Shown here piece by piece: positions 8,841 to 19,412 of a DNA stretch of 64,000 bases. This stretch comes from Gnetum montanum. Taxonomy: Eukaryota; Streptophyta; Gnetopsida; Gnetales; Gnetaceae. Both the position numbers and the translations under genes were made by a program. The notes beneath the pieces are model-generated. The model was not told the DNA's origin, made no database searches, and worked only from the letters and a program-made list of their open reading frames with translations. Positions within the stretch are counted from its first letter, which is position 1. Every line of letters starts with the position of its first letter. Location: positions 590,829-654,828 of the forward strand of contig MNCI01003927.1 of assembly GCA_015680685.1 (NCBI GenBank), written 5' to 3'.

Positions 8841-11545
8841 ATGTCTTCTTCACATAGGACCAATAATGCATCATATGATGAAAACACTAGTAGGAGAAAT
8901 GATAGGACCTATACTAAGGAAAATTGAAGTAAACAACCATAAGTAAGGGCTTCACATACTCAATTAGTTTCTTACTACACTCAAAGACTATGTTCAACTA
9001 ATGTAGATAATCCTAGAGGAGATGGAGTAAGTCCTAGAACAAGGTGGGCATCAAGGCCTAGGACCTCTTCCAAAGCTAGAAGAGATACATCAAGGAAAAA
9101 AAGGGGAAGATATAGTAGCCATAGAGATTCTCCTAGTTCCCCATCTTCCTCTTTCTCTTACATCTAGTTTTCACAAAGATGAATGTAGGTATAAAAATAA
9201 AGAACAAAATAAAGATAGAAGTAGAAATAAACAAGATCATTAGTGTGAGCATGAATGAAATCATGATAATTAGACAACTAGAAATAGAAATTATCACCAC
9301 AACATGTTTGATGATGATGGATCCTTGTTGGCTACTAGAAGCATGATGTAGATAACGGAGGTAGTTAGAATACCCCATAGGCATCAAAGGAAAAGTCACA
9401 TCAAGAGACTTGATATGAATAACATTCCTAAATTTGTGGGAGGTTATAACTCTGATCCACAACATCACTTACAAGCCTTTCATGATGGTTGTGCATTGCA
9501 AAACATCAAGAGTGAGTGGAAAAAGCTTAAGCTCTTTCCTAAAATACCAGTTGATGAAGCTGAAAGTTGGTATAGATTTCTGGAACTAGATTCAATCCAT
9601 CGATGGTCCACAATGATGGAACTCTTTAATGAGAAATACCAAACCTATGAAAGAGTGTTCAATCTAAGGGAACAAATCCAAGGATGGATGCCAGAAAAAC
9701 ATGAATCCTTGGATGTGACCTTGGATAGATACTATTGAATACTACATAGATGTTCAAGCCATGATTTCTCTCAAAAAGAGTAGATTTTCCACATCATAGA
9801 TGGACTTTGTAATTAAATGAGAGATACCCTTGGGATTTATTCCCAAGGTTAGTTGTTCGAATTGAAAACCCATCAAATACAAAGGCTAATTGAGTGGGTG
9901 GCAAAATAAGAAGGAGAGCTATGTAAACTAGTAAATGGAGAGGAATATAACTGGGCTCCAACTCATCAAAATAAGGAGGTCCATATCTATGATGAGGAAA
10001 AAGAGGTAGCTCTTGATGAGGTGATTTCCCAACAAACCATAGCAGCACAAAAGTCTATTACTAAGCTTGAAGTAAGGATAGATAAAATGTGGGAGTTGAT
10101 AAATAACAAAGTTATGACCTATGTGAAAATCATAGAGGAGAGAGTAACATAAAAAGAATGAATATAGTGAGCATAGAAAGAAGAGGAAAAAGAACAAAAA
10201 AGCAAGTAGGAACACGTATTAGAAAAAAGGGAAAATAGCTATAGAAGAAAAGGCTGTAAACTCAATCATAGAAGAGGATGATGGATGTGACATCTACCTA
10301 TATCACCATCCAAAGGGTTATTGCCTAGTTATGTTACATTTACATGAGTATTGGGCTTTTTCTTTGAATCCCAAGCTCATAAAAAATTAAATGCCTAGGA
10401 AATTACCTTTTTCACAAGGTAATTATAGATAGTCCTATAACCAGTTGTACTATCCTAGTTTGACTTCTTACGAGCCTCAAAACTATTATCAAATGTAGTG
10501 GCAAAACCCACAGTCATAAGGGAGGCCATCATCAAGCTAACACTACCCTTATTTCCATTCGAAACCACATGGATATTATGTTCAAAAACTTGTTTCCTCA
10601 ACTGCTCCTAATTTTTGTACCTCAAATCACTACTACCACTCTTCCAAATATCATCAACTCAAAACATGCCACGTGGGATCACCATCACAAACCTCTTATC
10701 CTCTACAACATCCACAATATTGTCATACTTTCCTCCACCATATTGCACCAACAACAACATACAAATAATTAGCACCATAACATCAATAGAAGAATTCCAC
10801 TTGTGCTACAAACATACATGTAAATGATAATGCTAGTGGATCTAAACCATAGTCTCAAAAATATCCTTTTTTTAGGATAGTTCCCACACCTAAGCATAAA
10901 ACTCATAGACTTACTAGCTCATCAAAACCAACATAAGGCTAGCTAGGTGCAACACCCTTCCTTACCAAAACAATGTCCTCCAATCCTACATAAGAGCCAA
11001 TACCCAGTACCACTCCAATGCAAAACATAATAAATGAACCTATCATTGTGGAGAAATAGGAAATTTCATGCATTACTAATGATAAAGGAGGATGTAGTTG
11101 TGGACCCACACTTGAAAATGTCAACATAATCATGACACCAACCCACACTAAATATGAAAGACAAGTGTGTGCATAAGAGAGAGCAAGGGCCACTAAACCA
11201 AAAGACACCCAATGATCAATCACTAAGAACTTTCAATCATCTAAAACATGCATGGACACATCTTAATCACTCATTAATTCTCATTTTAAGAAAATGACCC
11301 CAACCAAGAACTTACAAATGGAAATACTAAATCACAATCATACAGCAAAAAAAATAGAAACTAAGAACTTAGATGATCAAAATTTAGTTACCATCAAGAT
11401 TACATGGGATAATAAATAAAAAACTAAGTCACTAAGGATGGTAAGTAAGAAACCTCAAGTGTATGATCCAAGAGATTTAGGGAGAATTTTGAGAGCACTC
11501 GTCCATGAGTTTAGTTGTGGGGGAGATGCCTTACCTTTATTCTAG
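8841..11545 (+). pseudogene. Element B ORF1: Gag without protease
   Basis: ATG at 8841 (MSSSHRTNNASYDE) matches the N-termini of the H and I ORF1s. The capsid-like domain is open at 9415-9735: MNNIPKFVGGYNSDPQHHL, then LKLFPKIPVDEAESWYRF and MMELFNEKYQT, typical of the plant retrotransposon Gag domain. A Cys/His motif CDIYLYHHPKGYC lies at about 10288-10326. A Pro/Tyr-rich linker follows (HGYYVQ). The frame ends SCGGDALPLF with TAG at 11543-11545. The DSG protease present in A is absent; the linker passes to the tail without it. Frameshifts and many stops are present. It would package RNA into particles if intact. Confidence 0.8.
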
Positions 11546-13015
11546 AATTAATAAGTTTTTTTTTTCATTTTTTTTTATTTTTTTCACATATTTTAATCTT
11601 TTCTCATTCTTTGATACTTTTCATTTCTTTAATTTTTGATATTCTTTAATCTATTTCGATTCTTTTAACATTTTTCATTCTTTATACTTTTCACAGTTTG
11701 TACTATATTTTTCATTTCTTTTATACTTTATTTTCAAACCCTTTGTAAATAATTGTGATTACTAATAAGACACATTAAAAATAAAGTAAGATGTAGTTCC
11801 AATAAGATGAAGATTTATCTATATTATTAATTATAAGGGACTGATTATCTGTACAATGAGACCACATCATCCATCCACCCATTTCAATAATAAGAGGTTC
11901 TTACCTTGGCCATAATGATATTCTTTTCATAATAAAACTAAAAACAAACCTATGATAATTATGCCTAGATAGAAGAGTGAAGAACCAAGTGGGAATGCAA
12001 AGGATGTGACATCAAGGGGATTTGTGGATTCTTTTGGATTACTTCTGTGAGTTCTATCCTATTATTTAGGTTGTATTATATCCTTGTAGATCTAATGAAA
12101 AATGGAAGTAAGAGTGCAATAAGTGATACCTTACCATGTGACTATAGAAACATGTTACCCATGCCTAAATATAGTCCTCTAGTTGAAACAATTAAAAAAT
12201 AAAATAAATGCACAAGAATAAATTTTTGGGGGTTCCACTGGACAGACATGTTACACATGCCTAAAGGTAGACAGCTTTTCAAAAAGCTAAAAAATAAAAA
12301 GTGCAATGAATAAGTTTCTCCCTTGGACAATACACCAAGTGAGGATACTTCTTGCAATAGTGGTAGTCTCGCAATTGTGACTCTAAGAGATAAAATAATG
12401 TGATGTCATTGGAATGTGGTCTGGACTTGGTTTGAATCTTGAAAAGAAAGGCTAATGATTCATTATGCTTATGGTAAGATACCTCATGTCCCGATTTTAG
12501 CAATCCTTTCTATAGTCCATCTCACCTCATTGTATATTTAATCATAAGTTGTGGTTTTGTATAATATAGTGTTATTTTTCCAATCTAGTGATACTAACAT
12601 GTATGTTTTGCTAGATAGGTATGTCTTACATTCAACTCTTGGAGTGCCTAAGGACACTTTTAGGCATGGTTATACAAGGGCACTAAGGGCTAGAGCCTGC
12701 TTTGGGGAGGATCCACTTATATAACTCTTGTATTTCATACTTGATAAAGAATTCCACAACATCTTGTGCCTTTCAGAACATATAATAAACTTCCCATATC
12801 ATCTAACAATCTATCCATACATTAGAAATTCATTATCCATTTCTTATCCATACCAAAAAAATTTCTTACTTGAGATTCCATACCATCATGCCAAATTTTT
12901 GAAAACTATGCATCATTAATGACCATGACCCTCTAGAAAAGCTTTATATCTTCTAGACATTCCATCTAACTCATTTTTTCCAAACATTCTAGAAATTTGA
13001 ACTTTTTAATGGTGA
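11546..13015 (+). other. Element B spacer with conserved non-coding blocks
   Basis: T-rich run at about 11550-11710. GTGACATCAAGGGGATTTGT near 12006 recurs in A, D, G, H and I. A related stretch (ATGTTACMCATGCCTAAA) occurs twice, at about 12150 and 12245, an apparent local duplication. The block at about 12642-12728, with CTTTGGGGAGGATCCACTT, is the strongest conserved block of the family. No coding region is supported. Confidence 0.6.
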
Positions 13016-13017
13016 CA

Positions 13018-13074
13018 TGATAGTTACGATGTCGTATCTACGATGCATGATCTATGATATCGTGCATATAAAAA
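13018..13074 (+). promoter_or_regulatory. Element B internal promoter-like cluster
   Basis: Dyads TACGATGTCGTA and CGATGCATGATCTATGATATCG are followed by GCATATAAAAATAG. This is the same combination as in the LTR U3 but lies inside the element, about 640 bp upstream of the ORF2 start. The sister elements have it at the same place. Confidence 0.55.
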
Positions 13075-13280
13075 TAGTATATATTCATGTGGGAGTTTGT
13101 GAAATGTTTCATCTCTCATTTATAACAAGAGAACCTTTTTGTAATTTTTCCTCAACCCTCTTGCACACTAGCTTCTAAAGGTCATAACTTCACCCTTGTA
13201 GCTCTAATTTCTAAAATTCCTAAATCGTGCTAATCCTAGAGCACTCAACTTAGTTGTGGGAAGTTTTTTTTTTCTTTTTT

Positions 13281-13331
13281 TGCGGGTGTGGGGGGGCCGG
13301 TGGGAGGGGGGTTGGGCGTGGGGGGAGGAGA
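13281..13331 (+). other. G-rich tract in ORF2 leader
   Basis: Five runs of three or more G within 50 bases (GGGTGTGGGGGGG, then GGTGGGAGGGGGG, then GGGCGTGGGGGG), in otherwise AT-rich DNA. It meets the simple pattern for a G-quadruplex on the plus strand. It lies where the sister elements have a shorter PPT-like GGGGGAGGGG tract. A sequencing error in a homopolymer-rich region is possible. Confidence 0.6.
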
Positions 13332-13636
13332 TGCATTGCATGATATAAGCGAATGAAAATTTGAAAATTTAAGCCAAAATTTCTTAACATTGGAAGATAC
13401 TATAAATGTTAAGTATAAAGGTATAATAAGAATGTTAAAGTTAATAAATCAAACTAAGGCCAGAAGGATTCAGATAATACTCTTAATAGATCATATTAAC
13501 TATTTTAGGCCATAATAAGTAAGGAAAATGATAGAAGGCCATAAGTAAATAAAATATATAACACCTAAGGGGTTCCTTTTTGAAAATCTTTTGAACTTTG
13601 CAATCATAATAAGATAGGAACTTGATCTAATTAAAG

Positions 13637-13709
13637 GTATGAGAAAGGTAAAGAACTATTAAGAACTGCTAGGAATGCCATAATAATTTCAAACCTTTGT
13701 TGATTATAG
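13637..13709 (+). other. Element B putative intron before ORF2
   Basis: Donor AAAG|GTATGAG and acceptor TGATTATAG|ATGGCC, 73 nt. Equivalent sites occur at the same position in the sister elements. Confidence 0.5.
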
Positions 13710-14328
13710 ATGGCCTTGAATATGATTCTAGAAGAAAGACATTCACAACATGAGGGAAAAAGACTAAGAACTTGTAGAGATGAAGGCTCAATCATATAGC
13801 ATTCATTAACAAACTCTTGCTACAAAGCACTCAACCCAAGGAGAGGAAGAAATTCCACAAGCACCTAAACAAGGATAGTGCCTCATGCTATCACAAGATT
13901 GCCTATAGACCAACCAAGAAGATCAATCATGTGCACAATCATGGAACTAAATTTTGGTCCATTTATGGAATTAGCTCTAGAAGCAATGAAGATGCAACTC
14001 CAAGCATCTTCATTATGGCCCATACTAACAAAAACTGGTGAATGAATCTTAGGAGAAATCTACCAATTCTGGCAGAACAAATAGGCCAATGCTACAAGGA
14101 AAATTGAAGGTGTCTCTATGTCATACTTAGTAGAAATGACATATGGAAAAGGAAGATAGGGACAAAAGAGGAGAAACTTTCCACAAGCCTGACGATAAAG
14201 GGAAGAAGTTGATGGAAGAGCCACCATCACTCAAAATATTAACTACATCAAGCCACTTTAAATTTTATTTTATTTTATCATGTAACTATGTCATTTTTTG
14301 TACACACCACTATGTCACTGAAACTTAG
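13710..14328 (+). pseudogene. Element B ORF2 with large internal deletion
   Basis: Starts at the conserved ATGGCC. The segment ELNFGPFMELALEAM and GEIYQFWQNK matches the start of the ORF2 domain in H. It then jumps near 14115-14160 to DKGKKLMEEPP, which matches the C-terminal KGKRPMEEPPPP of D and H. Most of the transposon-protein domain and the whole coiled coil (about 2.1 kb in the sister elements) are missing. The residual frame ends with TAG at 14326-14328. Confidence 0.6.
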
Positions 14329-14421
14329 TTAGTAGTTAGAGTTAGTCAATAATCCCAAATGTTCCCAATATTTTGTAAGAAATTTATTCCTCCTTTTGTT
14401 TACTTGAGGACAAATTTTTAG

Positions 14422-14436
14422 TTAGTCATGGAGGTA
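14422..14436 (+). other. Element B polypurine tract
   Basis: TTAGTCATGGAGGTA lies directly before the TGATGA of the 3' LTR; one G-to-A change relative to A. Confidence 0.7.
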
Positions 14437-15394
14437 TGATGAATCATTTGTTGGCTGGGATATTGCTGATGGGATACTGCTAATGCTATATCACATTTTT
14501 TTTTGACAAAAAGTCAATTTTTGTTTACCAATAATATCATAACTATGATATTGTATCTATGATGTTGCATATTCGATATCATAGAAAAAGCTATGTCATT
14601 ATAGATCCAATATCATGGGATGTCTATAGCCTATAAATACAACACTTGGGTTGCATAGATCCAAAGAACTTTCATTCCATCCTTAGTTAGATTCCTACAA
14701 TTTTTTTTCATAGTTTTAGTGATAGAGTGAATGCCTGTTGTATGGTGTTGAGTAATTTTATGGAATATTTATTCAAGAAAAGTGTACTTGGGTACATTTC
14801 ATGTCTAGAAATAAAGATCAAGATTACTTTTCATCATTGTAGCATCCACTTAGTTTTCCTATTTTACTTAGCATAGGTTTTACTGTTTTCTTAGTTTAAT
14901 CATTTACATCTTTGGGTACTTTACTTCACTTGTTCATTAGTAAAGTAGAATGAGTATCACTAGTTTTGAGCATTTAAGTGCAATCGTTTGGTAATCCTAG
15001 TAGTGTTATTGCTTGGTTCGCCTAGTAGCATAACACTTGGTAACCTAGTAACAATTACATGAGCCCAAGGTGTGTACAGTAAGCTAGGACTGGATGCTCA
15101 TCACTCTAACCTAGTTTAGATTTACCTTCTTGTTGTTAGTTAGATGAAATACTTAATTTCTCTATCATCATTAAGATTATTTTAAGGCCACAACAACATC
15201 AATTATCATATGCCTCACTTTGGACTAAATCATACATGACAAAGCTACCAGTAGTCCAAGTGGGAAGATAGTGTCCTACAATCAATGTTTAAAAATCTAG
15301 ATGCCACAACTGGTCCCATCCATGGAATTCGATCAAATCATGCATAATGCTTGTGATTCATATGGTTCGGTGTAGGGGTACCCATCACTCATCA
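14437..15394 (+). repeat. Element B 3' LTR
   Basis: Starts TGATGAATCATTTG and ends CACTCATCA. Palindrome remnants at about 14530-14615 and TATAAAT at 14632-14638, AATAAAG near 14811, and CTTGGTAA-type repeats near 14990-15050. It aligns along its whole length with 7793-8719. Confidence 0.9.
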
Positions 15395-15494
15395 TGTATT
15401 CAACATCATAATAACCTTAGCCCAACAAAGTAATTAGACATTATATATTGTGATGTATTTCTTATCCTCTACAAAGTCTAAAAAATAAAATCAT
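15395..15494. other. 100-bp spacer between elements B and C
   Basis: AT-rich, no recognised feature. Its first five bases (TGTAT) are the right-hand target duplication of B. Confidence 0.5.
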
Positions 15495-16330
15495 TGATGA
15501 ACACTTAATAAGTTGAGTGTGACATCACACCTATGATATTGTATGCTTCATATGATATCATAGATTTGATATATATGCGATAGGTCATACCTATAAATAT
15601 CATCCAACCATCACATTTAATGGATGTTTTTAGTTCTAGTAATTGAACTCTTGAAGATTTATTCCATTAATTTAGTATTATTCCATGAATGCCTATAGTG
15701 TGATCCAAAGTAGTTTTATGAAGTATTTATTCAAGTGATATGTTCTTGGACACAATACATGGCCAAAAATAAAGATTGAGACTATTTTAGATCAGTGCAA
15801 CATTTTACTTTTTAATGTAATTTACATTCCTATGCTATTTACTTTCTATTGCATTTAGAGTAATGGTACATTTTCATTGCATATTAGTACTTCAGCAAAA
15901 TAAGTACAACCAATCTCAAGAAAAATTTATAATTATTAAATAAGCTATTAGTGATATTGCTTAATAATTCCAATAGTAGTTATATTAGCCTAGGATGTGA
16001 TAGAAGCTTGGGAATGGATGCTTATCACTATTAGGCTAGTTTAGGATTTACTTTTTACTATTTCCTATAATTAGTATCCAATTTCTAGATTTAATATTCA
16101 CTTTATTTTTTACTTTAGCTTTTACCACACCAAACAACATCACATCATATGTCTCAATTTATGTTAAATCATATGCTTTGATCATAACTAACTCAAGTGA
16201 TAAGATAACAATCAATGATCATGAATCAACTATCTAGAGATGATATTAGTCCATCCATAGATTACAATCAAGTCACACGCAACACTTATGATTTGTATGA
16301 TTAGATGTAAGAAACTCTCATCACTCATCA
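15495..16330 (+). repeat. Element C 5' LTR
   Basis: Starts TGATGAACAC and ends TCACTCATCA. Dyad remnants CTATGATATTGTATGCTTCA and TATGATATCATAGA at about 15531-15570, TATAAAT at 15592-15598, AATAAAG near 15767. More diverged from A, B and D than these are from one another. Confidence 0.85.
15531..15598 (+). promoter_or_regulatory. LTR C U3 promoter
   Basis: Two GATATC/GATATT dyads followed by CCTATAAATATC. Same order as in the other LTRs. Confidence 0.55.
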
Positions 16331-16353
16331 TTGGCATCGTTACTAGCAATGAT
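16331..16353 (+). other. Element C primer-binding site
   Basis: TTGGCATCGTTACTAGCAAT directly after the LTR, close to the Athila-type tRNA-Asp PBS. Confidence 0.7.
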
Positions 16354-16467
16354 GTCAATATTCTAGTTAGTGTATAATATACAAGATTATTGTAGTAAAA
16401 CTTCAAATTTTATCTTTCAAGAAATAACATATCTTTAAGAGACACACATAGAGTTAATTGATTATAT

Positions 16468-18476
16468 ATGACTTCTACACATAGAACCAACCTACCAATA
16501 ACATTAATAAAGATAATGATAAAATTTGTATTGAGGACACTTAGATTAAACTAATGCAAACAGGAATTTGTTATGCTCACTCTAACTCTTATTATTCTAA
16601 TTTCACTTTTATTTTTCATAACAATTAATAGTTCTAATGAAGTGAATTACAAGGAAATATTGTCTTGCCAAACAATAGATTAGTTCAATCTATGCTTTAG
16701 GCTATCTACTAAGATCTCATCTTGGTTATGCTCATGGAATTTATCAAGTTATAATGTATATGATTAGATCCTAATAGCTAATAAGAGCATAAGAAAGATA
16801 AGATGTTATCATGGAGACCAAACATGATCATGATAAGGGAAAATAAACATCTAAACTGATACTATTGTTAGAAAACAAAGATGTATAATGTCGGTTTGAA
16901 AGGTCTTATCATCATTAATCTACCTATAAATAGTCTATCTTGAACAATGAAGGTTCCATGTAGAGAATACATTCAACTTTGATAAAGGTACTTGGAAGGC
17001 ATGGAATGGATCATAGATAAAATAGGGATTGAAGGCCTAGGATCTCTAGAAAAACTAGAAAGAAAGAACAAAGGGAACATATAAGGAGAGAAAACTAGCA
17101 TAAATCTCCTAGTGTTTCATTCTCTTCATCATCCTTACTAACAAGTTTTAATGAAGAAAAACCTAGACCTGGAGATAGACAATCAAGTAGGAATGAAAGA
17201 AGAGATTAAGATAGACATCTTAAGAGAGGAAAAAATCATGATGAAGATGAAGATGAAGATGAAAATAGAAAATAAGAATGAAAACATAGAAGATATGAGG
17301 AGGATCATTAAAGGCACCATCATCACTACAACAAAGATTACAATGAACCTAATGATTATGATAAACTTATATTGATTAGTTGAAGCACATTGAATATAAG
17401 AAAGGTTGTCTCCATTCTAACAAGGTATCAAAAGAATAGTTGCATCAAGAAATTAGACATGAATAATATTCTAAATTTTGAGGAAGATTATAATACATAA
17501 TTACATCATCATCTACAAGTCTTCCATGATGTCTCTACACTGTAGAACAATGAGAATGATTGAAAAAAAAATCAAGTTATTTTCAAGGATGTTCATAAAA
17601 AATGTATATAGTTGGTTTTTATATTTAGAATCGAATTGTATCTATTGATGAAGTACCATACTATAGTTTTTTAACAACAAATACTATACTTATTCAAGAG
17701 TGTTAAACCAAAAAAATAAAATTCAATTATAGAAGTAAGAAAGTTATGAGTCCCTTGATGTAGTTATGAGAAGATAAAACTCCCTTCTATATGGATGCCT
17801 AGGGCATGACTTTTCTAAGATGGGTCAACTTAGGCACATCATAGATGGATTGCGCAAAAAAACAAGGAAGGCTCTTGGGGTTTATACCTAATAGAGATTA
17901 TTAGAGATGAGAGCCCATTAAATTCAAATGCTTATTAATCAAGTGATAAAAGAATAAGAAGAAATAATAAAAATAAAATCTGTAGAGAAATACAATAGGA
18001 ACTCATCCATTCAAAAGAAGGATGTTGGTGCAAGTGACATAAGAAAACATAAGGACCCCATGGAAGAGTTGATCTAAAAGAAAATTTTAATACAAAAAAT
18101 TTATTTAAAATTGAATAAAAAATTAAGAAAATTTGAGACTATATGGATGAAAAATTTGTAATAATACTATATATAGTAAAAGAAAAAATTAAGCAAGAAG
18201 TAGTCTAAGAAAATGAGAAATGAAAAAGAAAAAGAAAGAAATAGGAAGAGACATGTATAAGTACCAAGTAAAAGATACTACTAAAAAGGAGGTTGGAAAT
18301 TTAGATTTAGAAGAAGATGAAAAATATGAATTATATTTCTACAAATATTCCTTATAATGTTCTTCCATCATGACACATTTACAAGAATTAGGTACACATG
18401 CTCTAAATTTAAGTTTGTTAAAAAGTACATGCCCAAGAGGTTATCTTATCCATAGGATAGTTATTGAGAGTCCTAC
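16468..18476 (+). pseudogene. Element C ORF1 (Gag), 5' portion
   Basis: ATG at 16468 (MTSTHRTN) matches the N-terminus in B. The low-complexity Lys/Glu/Met part at about 17151-17375 includes five ATGAAG-type repeats near 17237-17275. The capsid region starts LDMNNILNFEEDYNT at about 17453 and is very decayed. The Cys/His motif near 18325 has lost most cysteines (KYELYFYKYSL). Coding continuity breaks at 18476, where D is inserted, and resumes at 26018. Confidence 0.65.
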
Positions 18477-19226
18477 TGATGAGTGGTGAGGTACCCCTAC
18501 ACTCAACCATATGAATACGAGCATGTACACATGATCCGGTCGAATTTTGTAGATGGACTAGTTGTGGTATCTAGATAATTACACATTGATCATAGTTCTT
18601 TGTCTTCCCACTTGGAATAGTATTTGCTTTATCACGTATGGTTTAGTCTAGAGTGAGGTGAATGATGGGATCTGAACTAATGCTACTCTTAGAGATGATG
18701 GAAAACAATCTTGACTTAAGCTAATAGGAAATAAAAAGAAATATCTAAACTAGTCTAAGTGCAATGAGCATCTGTCCTTAACCATCCATGCACATCTTGG
18801 ACCTTGTGTACTACTTCTAGTATTACCAAGTGCACATTACTTGAGTANTGAAGAAAAAACAAATAACAATTAACAATTGAGTTAATTAAAGGCTAAGTGA
18901 GTGTTACAATGATGGAGTAATCTCAATCTTTATTGCTGATCATGTGCATGTCCAAGTACGTTAGACTCGAATAAAGGTTCTGTACAATTACAATCATCAC
19001 ACTACAGGCATGCACTGGGGAAAGAATTGAAACTAATTGAAAACTGAAAAAAAGACTCTACCAACTACTTACCAACCTCCCCCCTTTCCTGTGTGTCAAA
19101 ATTTTGTATTTATAGGCCTACACAAGAATGATGATATTGTGTATTTGATATCATTACCTAGGTTGCGATATTGCATACCTGATATCGAGGATCCGATATT
19201 GGAGCTTGGAAAACCATGCTTCATCA
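18477..19226 (-). repeat. Element D 3' LTR (left)
   Basis: In plus-strand reading starts TGATGAGTGGTGAGGTACCC and ends CTTCATCA. It is about 85 bp shorter than the H LTRs; the missing part lies exactly at the N at 18848, between AGCACTACTT-like and ACTAAGAAAA-like sequence, and is therefore probably an assembly gap. Confidence 0.85.
19105..19203 (-). promoter_or_regulatory. LTR D U3 promoter
   Basis: On the minus strand three overlapping GATATC-type dyads (units GATATCGGATCCTCGATATC-like, GATATCAGGTATGCAATATC and GATATCAAATACACAATATC) lead to CCTATAAATAC. The TATA is at about 19106-19115. Confidence 0.6.
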
Positions 19227-19241
19227 TACCACCATGACTAA
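19227..19241 (-). other. Element D polypurine tract
   Basis: Minus strand TTAGTCATGGTGGTA directly before the LTR. Confidence 0.65.
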
Positions 19242-19412
19242 ATAACAACTGATCCTCGAGTTAAACAAAATGAAAATGAGTTTAATTTATTACACAGTGG
19301 ATAGGTATGAGATTATTAATTAACTAGGAATTACTCATGCCACTGTGTGGGATTGAACAAAACAAAACTAGGACATAAACACACAATTACAAAATACAAA
19401 ATTTGTTAGAAC

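Larger units (their letters stand above)
7793..15394 (+). mobile_element. Element B: complete non-autonomous LTR retrotransposon with reduced ORF2
   Basis: Two LTRs (7793-8719 and 14437-15394) in direct orientation, PBS, ORF1, spacer, internal promoter, intron, a much shortened ORF2 and PPT in order. The flanks are TGTAG on the left and TGTAT on the right, a 5-bp target duplication with one transition. It lacks protease, RT and integrase. The two LTRs differ by many substitutions, mostly C/T and G/A, so the insertion is old. Confidence 0.9.

Noticed and set aside
9133-9468. 111-codon minus-strand hydrophobic frame in element B
   Set aside because: It is antisense to the Gag N-terminal region, which has homologues in H and I in the plus sense of the element.
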